Positions 27,252 through 35,709 of a stretch of DNA of 64,000 nt are shown here, one piece after another. The DNA is from Herbaspirillum rhizosphaerae_A (GTDB lineage: Bacteria; Pseudomonadota; Gammaproteobacteria; Burkholderiales; Burkholderiaceae_D). Positions within the stretch are counted from its first letter, which is position 1, and every line of letters begins with the position of its first letter. Below the pieces are notes generated by a model. It was not told the DNA's origin. It ran no database searches and saw nothing but the letters and a program-made list of their open reading frames with translations. The translations under genes and the position numbers were made by a program. The stretch lies in NCBI RefSeq assembly GCF_046025915.1, contig NZ_JAQQFR010000014.1, positions 89,298-153,297 of the forward strand. The letters run 5' to 3'.

Positions 27252-27908
27252 TCACTCCCGGTCTTCGCCGGCAAGGATCGCCCGCAGTTGCTCCTCAAAC
27301 ACTTCCGGCGGCTGACCTCCCGAGATCAGATAGCGATCGTTCACCACGACTGCCGGCACACTGCTGATGCCGCGTTGCGCCCACAACGCCTCTTCTGCCT
27401 TCACGTCCTGCGCAAAACGATCGGATGCCAGTATGTCGCCCGCCTCTGCACCATCCAGGCCGGCGTCCTTGGCAAGCTGTACCAGCACATCCCTGTCCGC
27501 GATGTTTTTGCCATCGGTGAAATAGGCTTTAAGCAGAAGCAATTTAAGCTCCGCCTGGACATTCTTCTCTTTTGCCCAAGTCAGCAGGCGATGACCGTCA
27601 AAGGTGTTGTACACGCGGCTGTCATCGTCGCGATTCATTGTGAAGCCGACCGCAGCCGCCCTCGCCCGGATCTGCTCCCGGTTGACGCGAGCCTGATCGG
27701 CAGTGATGCCGTATTTTTCGGTGATGTAGTCAAGATGAATCTCGCCCGTCGCAGACAAGTTGGGATTCAGTTCGAAGGGATGGATGGTGAAGTCAACGCG
27801 CGCCGCGGAACCGATACGTTCGAGCGCAGTGTTAAGACCGGCCAGGCCGATAGCACACCACGGGCACACAACGTCGGAAACAAAATCGATCTTCAGAGCT
27901 TTATTCAT
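27252..27908 (-). CDS. DsbA-family oxidoreductase, FrnE-like
   Basis: A 218-residue thioredoxin-fold protein of the FrnE/2-hydroxychromene-2-carboxylate isomerase-like group. The active site is CPWC at about residues 12-15, directly after the first strand (LKIDFVSDVVCPWC). It has the long helical insertion (FTIHPFELNPNL to NREQIRARAAAVGF) and the cis-Pro region near SSVPAVVVNDRY. With no signal peptide it should act in the cytoplasm, perhaps in oxidative-stress or thiol repair. Start at ATG 27908 (MNKALKIDF) rather than the frame end at 27932. Confidence 0.9.
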   Translation of the reverse strand: MNKALKIDFVSDVVCPWCAIGLAGLNTALERIGSAARVDFTIHPFELNPNLSATGEIHLDYITEKYGITADQARVNREQIRARAAAVGFTMNRDDDSRVYNTFDGHRLLTWAKEKNVQAELKLLLLKAYFTDGKNIADRDVLVQLAKDAGLDGAEAGDILASDRFAQDVKAEEALWAQRGISSVPAVVVNDRYLISGGQPPEVFEEQLRAILAGEDRE

Positions 27909-28438
27909 GGTCAATACCTCATGACATGGCACCTGTCTTCAGGTGCCGTTAATAGATGAGGATATTGTAAGTCCGATGCGCGAATGGCATCTGGCAGTGG
28001 ATCGGGATGTCAGCTCCTCGCTGATAACGGACACTGAATTGAATCTGCGTCTGTCCGGTTGCGGACATCCAATTAATAATTCCAGGAAGCCTCTTTGGTG
28101 TTGCTGCATGTTCCGTGCAACAGTTAATTACCAAACCGTCAATGCTTGTGTATTTTTTCTGAAAAGATACCTCGGACGCCAACTAAAGAATGCTAATCTG
28201 GTAACCGACAATTACATCAATAACGTACAAAAATTCAATGTCGTTGCGTTAGGAAAGCTGCCAGGCTAAGACGGTATTCCAACAACGTTGCCATTATCAG
28301 ATCGACAAGTCGAACCGTTCATTCAGAGGTATTTCAATATCGCGTCAGGGTAAAGAAAACCGGGACGGATCGGGGACGGCGCTTGCCAAGGGCCGGAATA
28401 TAAACATCATCTAGATCACCTCTCCTTCCGAGGGAAAC
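27909..28438. other. 530-bp intergenic region
   Basis: Holds the promoters of the divergent FrnE-like and chemoreceptor genes. One open frame on the plus strand (27943-28269) shows no recognisable protein features and I do not call it. The part from 28120 to 28330 is AT-rich compared with its neighbours. Confidence 0.4.
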
Positions 28439-30067
28439 ATGAAACTCTCACAGCTGAAAATCTCTACGCGCCTGGCAATCGGATTTACGTTGGTCTGTGC
28501 GTTGCTTATTACCGTCACACTACTCGGTATCATCCAGATGGCGCAGCAGAAACAGCGCATGGAGGAGATCACGAAAATCAATAACGTTGAAGCCAGCGAA
28601 GCTTCATCGATGTACCTCTCCATTACCGAGCGAGCGCTGGCTTTGCGCAACATGATTCTACTAGGCGACAATCCACAGGAAATCGACGGCGAAATGAAAC
28701 GCATCGATACGCAAGCGCAAAAATATGCAGCATCCGAGAAGAAACTGGGAGCCATGCTCAAAAGGGAAAGCTCCACGAGTGCGGAAGAACTCAAGCTGTT
28801 CGACACCATTGCGGCAACCTCCACGGCCGCCAACGTGCATATCAAAAAGGCAAGCGAACTGATTCTGGCCGGCAAGCGGGACGAGGCATACTCGTTGCTG
28901 CGCAACGAATTCCGGCCGATCCAGCGGAAATGGTGGGAGCAGCTCAACAACTTCATCGTCCTGGAAAACAAACAGAATGAAGAAGCCTCGAACAATGCAG
29001 ATGCGGCCTACGCAAATGCGCGTTTCATGATGCTGCTGTTTGGCGGGCTTGCGCTGGTCGTCAGCATCATGGCAGCTTATCTGATCACGCGCAGCGTAGT
29101 GAACCAGCTCGGCGGAGAGCCAGCCTACGCGAACCAGATTGCGACCCGGATCGCGCACGGCGATCTGACCGTCAATATTGACACCAAGCCGAGCGATCAG
29201 GATAGCCTGCTCTTCTCAATGAAGAGCATGCGCGACGCTCTGGCGCAAATCGTCGGCCAAGTGCGCGCTGGAACCGATACGATTGCGACAGCGTCCAGCC
29301 AGATTGCCAAAGGCAATCTTGACTTGTCATCGCGGACGGAGCAACAGGCAAGTTCGCTGGAGGAGACGGCTTCGTCAATGGAGGAACTGGCGTCGACGGT
29401 AAAACAAAACTCCGGCAGCGCAATCCAGGCTCACGAACTGGCGGTGTCGGCGTCGGACATCGCGACCAAGGCCGGCGAAGTCGTGCAACAAGTCATCAAC
29501 ACAATGAGTGTGATCAACGATTCATCGCACAAGATTGTCGAGATTATTTCGGTCATTGACGGAATTGCGTTTCAGACCAATATCCTCGCACTGAATGCTG
29601 CCGTGGAAGCGGCACGTGCCGGTGAACAAGGGCGCGGTTTTGCCGTTGTCGCCTCCGAGGTGCGCAACCTGGCGCAACGCAGCGCAACTGCAGCAAGAGA
29701 AATCAAGGTGCTGATCAGCGACTCTGTGAAACAAGTCGATATCGGACGTTCTCTGGTTGAGCAGGCCGGCACAACGATGGACGAGGTCGTCGGCAGTGTC
29801 AGGAAGGTCAATGGCATGGTCGCAGAAATTTCGCAATCCAGCCGTCAGCAAAGCGATGGCATCGAACAAATCAACGACGCCGTTGCGCAAATGGACAACG
29901 TCACTCAGCAAAATGCTGCGCTGGTCGAGCAAGCCGCCGCAGCAGCACAATCCTTGCAAGAACAGGCGGCGAAGTTGTCGAGTCTGGTTGGCATCTTCAA
30001 ACTGGGAACCTTGCCTATGCTGAAGAACAGCATCGATATCACGCCAGGGCGTCTGGAGCTTGCCTGA
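28439..30067 (+). CDS. methyl-accepting chemotaxis protein
   Basis: A 542-residue transmembrane chemoreceptor. First helix at about 10-32, a periplasmic four-helix-bundle-type sensor (about 35-190), second helix (MMLLFGGLALVVSIMAAYLI), HAMP linker (215-265) and a long cytoplasmic signalling coil. The hairpin tip, carrying QTNILALNAAVEAARAGEQG (about 375-395), binds CheA/CheW. The sensor has the LGDNPQEID region common in betaproteobacterial receptors; ligand unknown. The C-terminus lacks a CheR-tethering pentapeptide. Ribosome site GAGGGAAAC precedes ATG. Confidence 0.95.
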   Translation: MKLSQLKISTRLAIGFTLVCALLITVTLLGIIQMAQQKQRMEEITKINNVEASEASSMYLSITERALALRNMILLGDNPQEIDGEMKRIDTQAQKYAASEKKLGAMLKRESSTSAEELKLFDTIAATSTAANVHIKKASELILAGKRDEAYSLLRNEFRPIQRKWWEQLNNFIVLENKQNEEASNNADAAYANARFMMLLFGGLALVVSIMAAYLITRSVVNQLGGEPAYANQIATRIAHGDLTVNIDTKPSDQDSLLFSMKSMRDALAQIVGQVRAGTDTIATASSQIAKGNLDLSSRTEQQASSLEETASSMEELASTVKQNSGSAIQAHELAVSASDIATKAGEVVQQVINTMSVINDSSHKIVEIISVIDGIAFQTNILALNAAVEAARAGEQGRGFAVVASEVRNLAQRSATAAREIKVLISDSVKQVDIGRSLVEQAGTTMDEVVGSVRKVNGMVAEISQSSRQQSDGIEQINDAVAQMDNVTQQNAALVEQAAAAAQSLQEQAAKLSSLVGIFKLGTLPMLKNSIDITPGRLELA

Positions 30068-30090
30068 CCGAGCGGATAAATACTGAAGGT

Positions 30091-30129
30091 GAAGCGGTTG
30101 TTCATGGATTCTTATGAATAGCCGCTTTC
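30091..30129 (+). terminator. probable terminator of the chemoreceptor gene
   Basis: Imperfect stem GAAGCGGTTGTTCAT (30091-30105) with ATGAATAGCCGCTTTC (30114-30129), 24 bp after the stop codon. The T-tract is short, so the call is moderate. Confidence 0.5.
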
Positions 30130-30182
30130 ATTCGGCAAGACCAGCATTTCATCAGCGTGAACCGGCGTTACGGATTACTTGT

Positions 30183-30956
30183 TCAGGCATATGAAGAAGC
30201 GAGATTAGAAGCGGGACTAGAAGCGGGATTAGAAGCGGAATTCAGTGCAACAAAGGCTGGTCTGTCCAATTGCCGGGTCCAGGCCCGATAAGTTTGATCC
30301 GATATCGTGTGCAATGCATCGATGCGATCATGCAATTCTTTCAGAATTCTCGTCTCGCTTTGAACTGCCGGCCCATGCGCCCGGAGCAGTTCGGCTCGAC
30401 CGGCTGCACACCAATTTTTGACGCTTTCCTCGGTGACTTCCAAATGACCTTGAAATGCCCAGTGACGGCCACGGATGAACCCTTTGTTCAGGCAATGACT
30501 GCCGTACATCGTGCGGATGGCGCCAACTGGAATTTCAAACGTATCGTAATGCCAGTTGAAGATCGTCGCCTGTCTTGGCAGCCCCATCAACTGTTGTGCA
30601 TGTGGCGTGATCCAGATCTGGCTCCAGCCGATATTGGGACAGATATTGCGGGAGACTTTCGCTCCCATGGCGCGCGCAAGCATCTGCGCGCCAAAACAAT
30701 GTCCGAGAACTGGAACATCACGTCTGATGGCATCTTGCAGCAACGCCCGCTCGTCCTCGATCCACGGCAAAATTTCATTGACGCAGTGATCGCTCCCCAA
30801 CACGACAATCCCGCTAAATTTGCTGGCATCGACGGGCGCCTTTCCATCCGACATCGGAGAAATGAGTCGGTACGGAATGCCGTTTTCATCCAAGTGATCG
30901 CGCAGTACGCCCGGTCCTTGCGTTGATTCGTGTTGAAGAATCGCGATTGGTCTCAT
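30183..30956 (-). CDS. class I glutamine amidotransferase-like protein
   Basis: A 257-residue protein with the GATase1 fold. The nucleophile cysteine sits in VLGHCFGAQMLARAMG (about 88-103); the His and Glu of the triad are in WAFQGHLEVTEESV (about 186-199). It resembles the stand-alone GMP-synthase-like amidotransferases that act on gamma-glutamyl compounds or polyamine derivatives. The target is unknown. The C-terminal tail is unusual: four-residue repeats NPAS/SPAS/NLAS encoded by a 12-bp tandem repeat, which looks dispensable for the fold. Confidence 0.85.
   Translation of the reverse strand: MRPIAILQHESTQGPGVLRDHLDENGIPYRLISPMSDGKAPVDASKFSGIVVLGSDHCVNEILPWIEDERALLQDAIRRDVPVLGHCFGAQMLARAMGAKVSRNICPNIGWSQIWITPHAQQLMGLPRQATIFNWHYDTFEIPVGAIRTMYGSHCLNKGFIRGRHWAFQGHLEVTEESVKNWCAAGRAELLRAHGPAVQSETRILKELHDRIDALHTISDQTYRAWTRQLDRPAFVALNSASNPASSPASNLASSYA
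30196..30243. repeat. 12-bp tandem repeat, four copies, inside a gene tail
   Basis: Units GAAGCGAGATTA, GAAGCGGGACTA, GAAGCGGGATTA and GAAGCGGAATTC at 30196-30207, 30208-30219, 30220-30231 and 30232-30243. Because 12 is a multiple of 3, copy-number change would lengthen or shorten the amidotransferase tail by four residues without a frameshift. Confidence 0.85.
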
Positions 30957-31319
30957 AAAGTCAGGGCTTGCATCAACAAGCCCGTAGTGATGGAGACCTC
31001 AATGTAGAATCTTCAATATAAAAACCGGATTCTATTTGATGTGATTTACGTAAAAAATGCGTAAAAATTCCACTATCCGCCCCTCTCCAAAACAAGTGAC
31101 TGCCACGTTCTCTGAGTGACCTAGCCCGAAGTAACTAGTCCAGCTATGGCCGGTGGTTTGATCCAGATGGTGGTGTCGGCCCCATCTCAGTAAATCGACA
31201 TGGCCGAGCGCAAGTTGAGTAAAAAACTGTAAAGAAGGATGATTGTGTCAGCTTGCTGAAAGGTGATGTTGTACCCTCTCATCGATGCAGAAAAGAGAGC
31301 ATCCGCGAGTTAGGGCACG
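30957..31319. other. 363-bp intergenic region
   Basis: Divergent promoter region of the amidotransferase and oxygenase-like genes. A perfect 7-bp hairpin, GGGCTTG/CAAGCCC (30964-30983), lies just upstream of the amidotransferase start. I see no gene in the rest; the patch around 31130-31230 has broken coding character but no recognisable product. Confidence 0.4.
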
Positions 31320-31976
31320 ATGAACATTCCATTACACATTGATCCAAATCACATTGAGATCCATCGCCTGTTTGCTACGCCTCTTGCGACTGTAGAGGTT
31401 CCGGTCGTGTCTGGATTCAATGAGGAGCTATCCGATTACATCCTTGTACGACAGACGAATGAAACTTCAGAACAGCACAGCAATGTCGGTGGTTGGCAGT
31501 CGTCTCCTGACTTGGGTAATTGCGATAGTCCGGCAGTAAAATCGCTTATTGATTTCAGCCGATCGTTTGTGGATAAGCTCACCGTGCTCAACTCCGTGCA
31601 CGGACTGACAGAAGTCACTCATAGCTGGAAAATTGAAGGCTGGGCGAACGTCAATTTTCCTGGTTGCGCAAATGCGCTCCATGCTCATCCTGGTGCATTT
31701 TGGTCCGTTGTTTACTGGGTAGATGATGGGCATGATTCTTTAGGAAAAGACAACGGAGGGAAACTTGAGTTTTATGATCCAAGAGGAATACTTCCAGCCA
31801 TGTATTCTCCAGCTCTTCGCTTCCGCATAGAGGGATGCCTGAATGCCGGATATACACAGACAATTACTCCTATCACCGGCCATTTAGTAGCTTTTCCATC
31901 TTGGCTGCAGCATTCAGTGAGCACCTATCTGGGCACCCGTCCTCGCATTTCTATAGCCTTGAATTTCTCGGTCTAG
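31320..31976 (+). CDS. putative 2OG-Fe(II) oxygenase (TIGR02466-like)
   Basis: A 218-residue protein resembling the TIGR02466 group of putative 2-oxoglutarate/iron(II) oxygenases. The early LFATPLATVEV strand is typical. Candidate iron ligands are His in NALHAHPGAFWSVVYWVDD (about 120-140) and the distal His in FPSWLQHSVSTYLGTRPRISIALNF (about 192-216), with the arginine of TRPRIS a plausible 2-oxoglutarate contact. Substrate unknown. The gene is less GC-rich than its neighbours and stands alone, which hints at horizontal acquisition. Confidence 0.75.
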   Translation: MNIPLHIDPNHIEIHRLFATPLATVEVPVVSGFNEELSDYILVRQTNETSEQHSNVGGWQSSPDLGNCDSPAVKSLIDFSRSFVDKLTVLNSVHGLTEVTHSWKIEGWANVNFPGCANALHAHPGAFWSVVYWVDDGHDSLGKDNGGKLEFYDPRGILPAMYSPALRFRIEGCLNAGYTQTITPITGHLVAFPSWLQHSVSTYLGTRPRISIALNFSV

Positions 31977-32107
31977 CAGCGACTCTGCTGCTACGATTTG
32001 CGTAATGGCGGCTGCCTCACTACGCTGTCGAGTTGCGCGTGGGCTTGCCCCTGGTTTGCAAGAGTGATGCGTTTATCTGGTGGGCCAGTCTGAGCTGCAA
32101 ATGCACA

Positions 32108-32872
32108 TTACGTAAGATTCAATCCACCATCCGAGAGCAGAATTTCTCCCGTAACATAATCTGATGCGACCAGGAATGCGACAACCTGCGCAATGTCCTC
32201 CGGACTAGCGGCGCGACGCATCGGCGCCCGTTCCTTCCAAAGTTGCTGCGCCTGCGTCCAGGTCGCCGTAAGAGGTGTATCCACCAGGCCAGGCGCGACA
32301 GCATTTACCCGGATGTCCGGTGCCAGCGAAAGCGCGAGCAAGCGTGTCATATGGTTTAACGCAGCCTTCGTTGCGGCGTAAGGAATGGAAGCTCCCTTTG
32401 GTCGAACGCCGGCGTGTGAGCTGACGTTTACGATACATCCAGGCCGTCCGCGTGCAGCAGCGTCACGGAGCGCGGATTCCGCTTCCGCGGCCAGGCGAAA
32501 CGGTGCAATGACATTGACCTCATGCAGCTCTTGCCAGATAGCTGGTGTGGCCGCAGCGAGATCCTCGTGGGGAATTACGCGACTGATTCCAGCGTTGTTG
32601 ACCAGAACATCAAGTCGGCCCCATGCCGCAACCGCTTCGCGGACGAGCCTCACTCTGTCCGCATCATCGGACAGATCGGCTTGCACATAGACTGCCGAGC
32701 CAAGCTCACGCGCGAACGCATGTCCCGCTTCGGCAGAACTGCGCGAATGCAAGACGATTGAGAATCCTTCCATGGAGAGTCTGCGAGCGATGGCAGCGCC
32801 GATACCTGAAGTGGAGCCGGTGATAAGCGCAACAGGAGACGAATTTTTCATGGGAGTGATATCAAGAGTCAT
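32108..32872 (-). CDS. short-chain dehydrogenase/reductase
   Basis: A 254-residue classical SDR using NAD(P)H. The nucleotide-binding TGSTSGIGAAIARRL is near residue 18, NNAG (about 92) follows, and the catalytic Ser and YxxxK are seen in NVSSHAGVRPKGASIPYAATKAALNH (about 148-174). The C-terminal SDYVTGEILLSDGGLNLT is typical of 3-oxoacyl-ACP reductase-like members. Substrate unknown. Start at ATG 32872; ATG 32851 (MKNSSPVAL) is possible. Confidence 0.92.
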   Translation of the reverse strand: MTLDITPMKNSSPVALITGSTSGIGAAIARRLSMEGFSIVLHSRSSAEAGHAFARELGSAVYVQADLSDDADRVRLVREAVAAWGRLDVLVNNAGISRVIPHEDLAAATPAIWQELHEVNVIAPFRLAAEAESALRDAAARGRPGCIVNVSSHAGVRPKGASIPYAATKAALNHMTRLLALSLAPDIRVNAVAPGLVDTPLTATWTQAQQLWKERAPMRRAASPEDIAQVVAFLVASDYVTGEILLSDGGLNLT

Positions 32873-32971
32873 GGTTTCTCATCATTGAGCGGATGCTCCA
32901 ATTGCGGACGCTGAGCAAATGGTAGCAACTGGTCGGTTGCGGATATATTGGCATACCAAAGGTTACGGACG

Positions 32972-34024
32972 TCATGGGCCGCTATCGAATACAGATTTGA
33001 GAAATGCGGCGACATCAAGCGGCGATTGCTCGCGCCCCAGCGCATCGCCGCCGAGCATCACTCCATAGCTCAGACAGCGCTTGGATTCTGCCGTAGCCTC
33101 AGCCCCCGACAGAATTTGCTCATCTTTGCGCATCGTGAATTTGTTTGTATCCAGATCATAGGACCCATGGCATTCGCGCGCGCTTGTCGCTGACTTGACG
33201 ACATGCAGTCGTGTCGGTCTGTCAAATCCATGATAGGCGTCGGGATAAGTCTTCAGCGTGACCTGCGCACCTTGCTTGCGTAAATCGTTGGCGTACTCCG
33301 CACATGGTGCTGCCGGCGTGTAATTGTCCTTGCCGCCAAGCAGCATCAGTATCGGAGCCCCATCCAGATGTGCCGATGTGTAATGTATGCCGCATCCGGG
33401 ATAGAAGGCTATATGTGCAGCAAAGTGCAGATCTTCTTCGATCACGGCGCGGCGAAACGGCTCCAGCGCGGAATAAAGCGCTGCAATCCCGCCGCGCGAG
33501 AAACCCATCACGCTGATTTTCTTTTTGTCGATACGTGGATCGGCCGCAAGCAAGCGTAGCGCAAAGTAGGCATCCGCCATACCCGCCGCCATCGACAGCT
33601 GAGTTTGGTCAGCTTCGGTATTGGTGACGCCTCGGCCTGTAAAGCTGTCGACGACAAAGCTGGCAAATCCCATCGAGTTCAAGCGTTGCGCCCAGACCAT
33701 TTCGCCTGGATTAACACCACTGCTTCCGTGCAGGATGACCACCGCCGGAACGGTGGAAGTCATCGCGCCAGGAAACGTCAAGCGCCCTGTGATCGATGCC
33801 TTATTGTCGACAGTACGCTCTACAAAATCCTTGATGCGCTTAGGCGTGACAGACTCAAAGGCAATGGTGCTGCCGCGGCCATCGTCGGGAGGAGGTACTG
33901 GCATTATTGAAGTCGCGCGTGCACTTCCGATGCTGACCATGCACACGACAATGGCAGCGAGGATTTTATAAATACTTATGTGTTTGTAATGGTATGGGCA
34001 TATCAATTTCGGCTCCTGTTTCAC
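32972..34024 (-). CDS. secreted dienelactone hydrolase-family protein
   Basis: A 350-residue alpha/beta hydrolase of the dienelactone hydrolase family, with an N-terminal export signal (ILAAIVVCMVSIGSARA) suggesting a periplasmic location. Oxyanion strand VVILHGSSGVNPGE (about 93-106), nucleophile elbow VMGFSRGGIAALYS (Ser at about 180), and catalytic His in DAYHGFDRP (about 260). Members cleave lactones or esters; the substrate is not evident. The start is GTG at 34024, giving a rather long pre-signal region, so a downstream start is possible. Confidence 0.85.
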   Translation of the reverse strand: MKQEPKLICPYHYKHISIYKILAAIVVCMVSIGSARATSIMPVPPPDDGRGSTIAFESVTPKRIKDFVERTVDNKASITGRLTFPGAMTSTVPAVVILHGSSGVNPGEMVWAQRLNSMGFASFVVDSFTGRGVTNTEADQTQLSMAAGMADAYFALRLLAADPRIDKKKISVMGFSRGGIAALYSALEPFRRAVIEEDLHFAAHIAFYPGCGIHYTSAHLDGAPILMLLGGKDNYTPAAPCAEYANDLRKQGAQVTLKTYPDAYHGFDRPTRLHVVKSATSARECHGSYDLDTNKFTMRKDEQILSGAEATAESKRCLSYGVMLGGDALGREQSPLDVAAFLKSVFDSGP

Positions 34025-34123
34025 TCTCTGCGCAACACTCTCTTCGACTCACCAACCAGTAATGATCTGCACACTATGAGCATACGGTATCGAAAACGAG
34101 ATCATTTCCCCGAATCAGGAACA

Positions 34124-34768
34124 CTAACCCCGGCCACCTGGCGCTCGGTTAAAGACAAGATAGCCCGCAATACCCAGCATGGCGATACCAAGAAGGCTGT
34201 CCTGAAGGCGCAAGAACCATAAATTCTTGCTGAGCCAGACGCGAATTTTCGACGCGCCATAGGCAAAACATGTGCCGTTCAAAAGACCCAGGATTTTTGA
34301 ACTTACGGCCAAAATCAGCATTTGTTGCCAGATCGGTCCAATCCCCGGATCCACAAATTGCGGCAGGAATGCTACGAGGAAGATAAAGACTTTCGGGTTC
34401 AGCAAGTTGGTGAAGAAACCTTGCCAAAATACGCCTCGAGCACCGTCAGTGCTGGCCGTTCCGATGGTTTCCGTTCCTTGAATGGAGCGCTTTAAGGCGC
34501 GTAACCCCAAGTAGGCCAAGTAGAGTGCTCCGACGATTTTTACCAATTCGAACAGCATGGGCGACTCTTGAAAGATTCCCGCAAGCCCGAACACGACCAA
34601 CGGAATCTGAATGATCCCGGCAGCAAATGTACCCATCACGCTCAACCAGGCAGCCTTGAATCCTTGCGTCATGCCTCGCGTCAACGTCAGCGCCATATCA
34701 GGGCCGGGTGTCAGATTGAGCGCCAGGCTGGCGGTAATGTAGAGCGCAAACAAATGAAGTGAAGGCAT
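34124..34768 (-). CDS. LysE/RhtB-family exporter
   Basis: About 214 residues with six predicted membrane helices. TPGPDMALTLTRGMTQGFKAAW and the loop LLNPKVFIFLVAFLPQFVDP are the family signatures. Start at ATG 34768 (MPSLHLFAL), where homologues begin; the frame runs on to 34840 without family similarity. It follows the binding-protein gene by 74 bp on the same strand. Substrate unknown. Confidence 0.9.
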   Translation of the reverse strand: MPSLHLFALYITASLALNLTPGPDMALTLTRGMTQGFKAAWLSVMGTFAAGIIQIPLVVFGLAGIFQESPMLFELVKIVGALYLAYLGLRALKRSIQGTETIGTASTDGARGVFWQGFFTNLLNPKVFIFLVAFLPQFVDPGIGPIWQQMLILAVSSKILGLLNGTCFAYGASKIRVWLSKNLWFLRLQDSLLGIAMLGIAGYLVFNRAPGGRG

Positions 34769-34842
34769 GGCGACGTCGCTGGTGAGTTGATCTGATTGGA
34801 TGAATCGGCCTCGTAATTGTCCAACTTTTCTTCGCCACATGT

Positions 34843-35679
34843 TTATGGCGTTTTGAGAAACACCGTATCGTAGATTTTACGGATTTCAGCCACTGATTCA
34901 GGATCGTGCCATCTTTCGACAATCCGACGGTAGTAGGCCTGCCCACGATTGGCAATCAGTACCTTGTTGACCTGCTCTACGACTTTGCGTCCCCATTCAT
35001 TCTTTGAACACATGACCCGGTTGAAGACGACTTCGTCTGCTTCCTGCATGGGAATGGCAATGAGTTCTCCCGGATGGCCCATCACACGCGCCTGATCGAA
35101 TGCCAGCAGCGGCAATTCAACCATGAAGTCGATGCGCCCTGCCAACAGCATGCCGATGGCTTCGACTTGCTCGGAATAGTTTTCTCTCGGTGGATAGGCA
35201 GCCAGCAATTTGTCCACGGTCGGACTATAGGAACGATCGCGCATCACCGAGGTGATGAACTGATAATTCTGCAGCAAGGCCTGCAGTGATTGTCGCCCCT
35301 TGAACTCACTCAGGCGATCTCGTCGCACGATAATCCGGAGCGGGAGAAAAATCGAAGTGGGCAGAGAAAAATAGCCATATGCTTCACGTTCCGGTGTTTT
35401 CAACGTCCCGTTATAGCACCAGTGACTGCCCTTTTTGATCTCGCTATTAATACGAGGAAACGGCGCCTCCAGCTCCACATGCTGATACTGCGGCATCTTT
35501 TTTTTGAGGACATCGAGAGTCTGATCAAAAATACCTTGATGCGCCCACTCCCCTGTTCGAATCATGTAGGGCGGCACGTTATATTTTCCCCACACAATCT
35601 GGTCGGCTGCCATCGCAACCGAACATGAAGCGCTCATCAGCAAGGTGACCAAAACGTAACGCAGAACTCTATACAACAT
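34843..35679 (-). CDS. periplasmic solute-binding-like protein (TIGR02285-like)
   Basis: A 278-residue exported protein with a signal peptide ending ASCSVAMA-A (about residue 24) and a fold like the bacterial extracellular solute-binding family 3 (QIVWGKYNVPPYMIRTGEWAHQGIFDQTLDVLKK). It resembles the TIGR02285 group of uncharacterised binding proteins. No transporter genes are near. Instead it lies 30 bp downstream of a membrane diguanylate cyclase on the same strand. That arrangement suggests it delivers a ligand signal to the cyclase sensor domain, as NspS does for MbaA in Vibrio; this is inference. Confidence 0.8.
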   Translation of the reverse strand: MLYRVLRYVLVTLLMSASCSVAMAADQIVWGKYNVPPYMIRTGEWAHQGIFDQTLDVLKKKMPQYQHVELEAPFPRINSEIKKGSHWCYNGTLKTPEREAYGYFSLPTSIFLPLRIIVRRDRLSEFKGRQSLQALLQNYQFITSVMRDRSYSPTVDKLLAAYPPRENYSEQVEAIGMLLAGRIDFMVELPLLAFDQARVMGHPGELIAIPMQEADEVVFNRVMCSKNEWGRKVVEQVNKVLIANRGQAYYRRIVERWHDPESVAEIRKIYDTVFLKTP

Positions 35680-35709
35680 CGCCTACTTTCTTCAATGATG
35701 GCGGAAGAA

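Noticed and set aside
27943..28269. 108-codon open frame between the FrnE-like and chemoreceptor genes
   Set aside because: No ribosome site, no family features and AT-rich non-coding look.
28345..28400. Possible flagellar-type (sigma-28) promoter before the chemoreceptor
   Set aside because: TAAAG is present but no GCCGATAA-like -10 box follows at proper spacing.
31130..31230. Broken coding-like patch considered as insertion-sequence remnant
   Set aside because: No transposase motif could be recognised in any frame and there are no terminal repeats.
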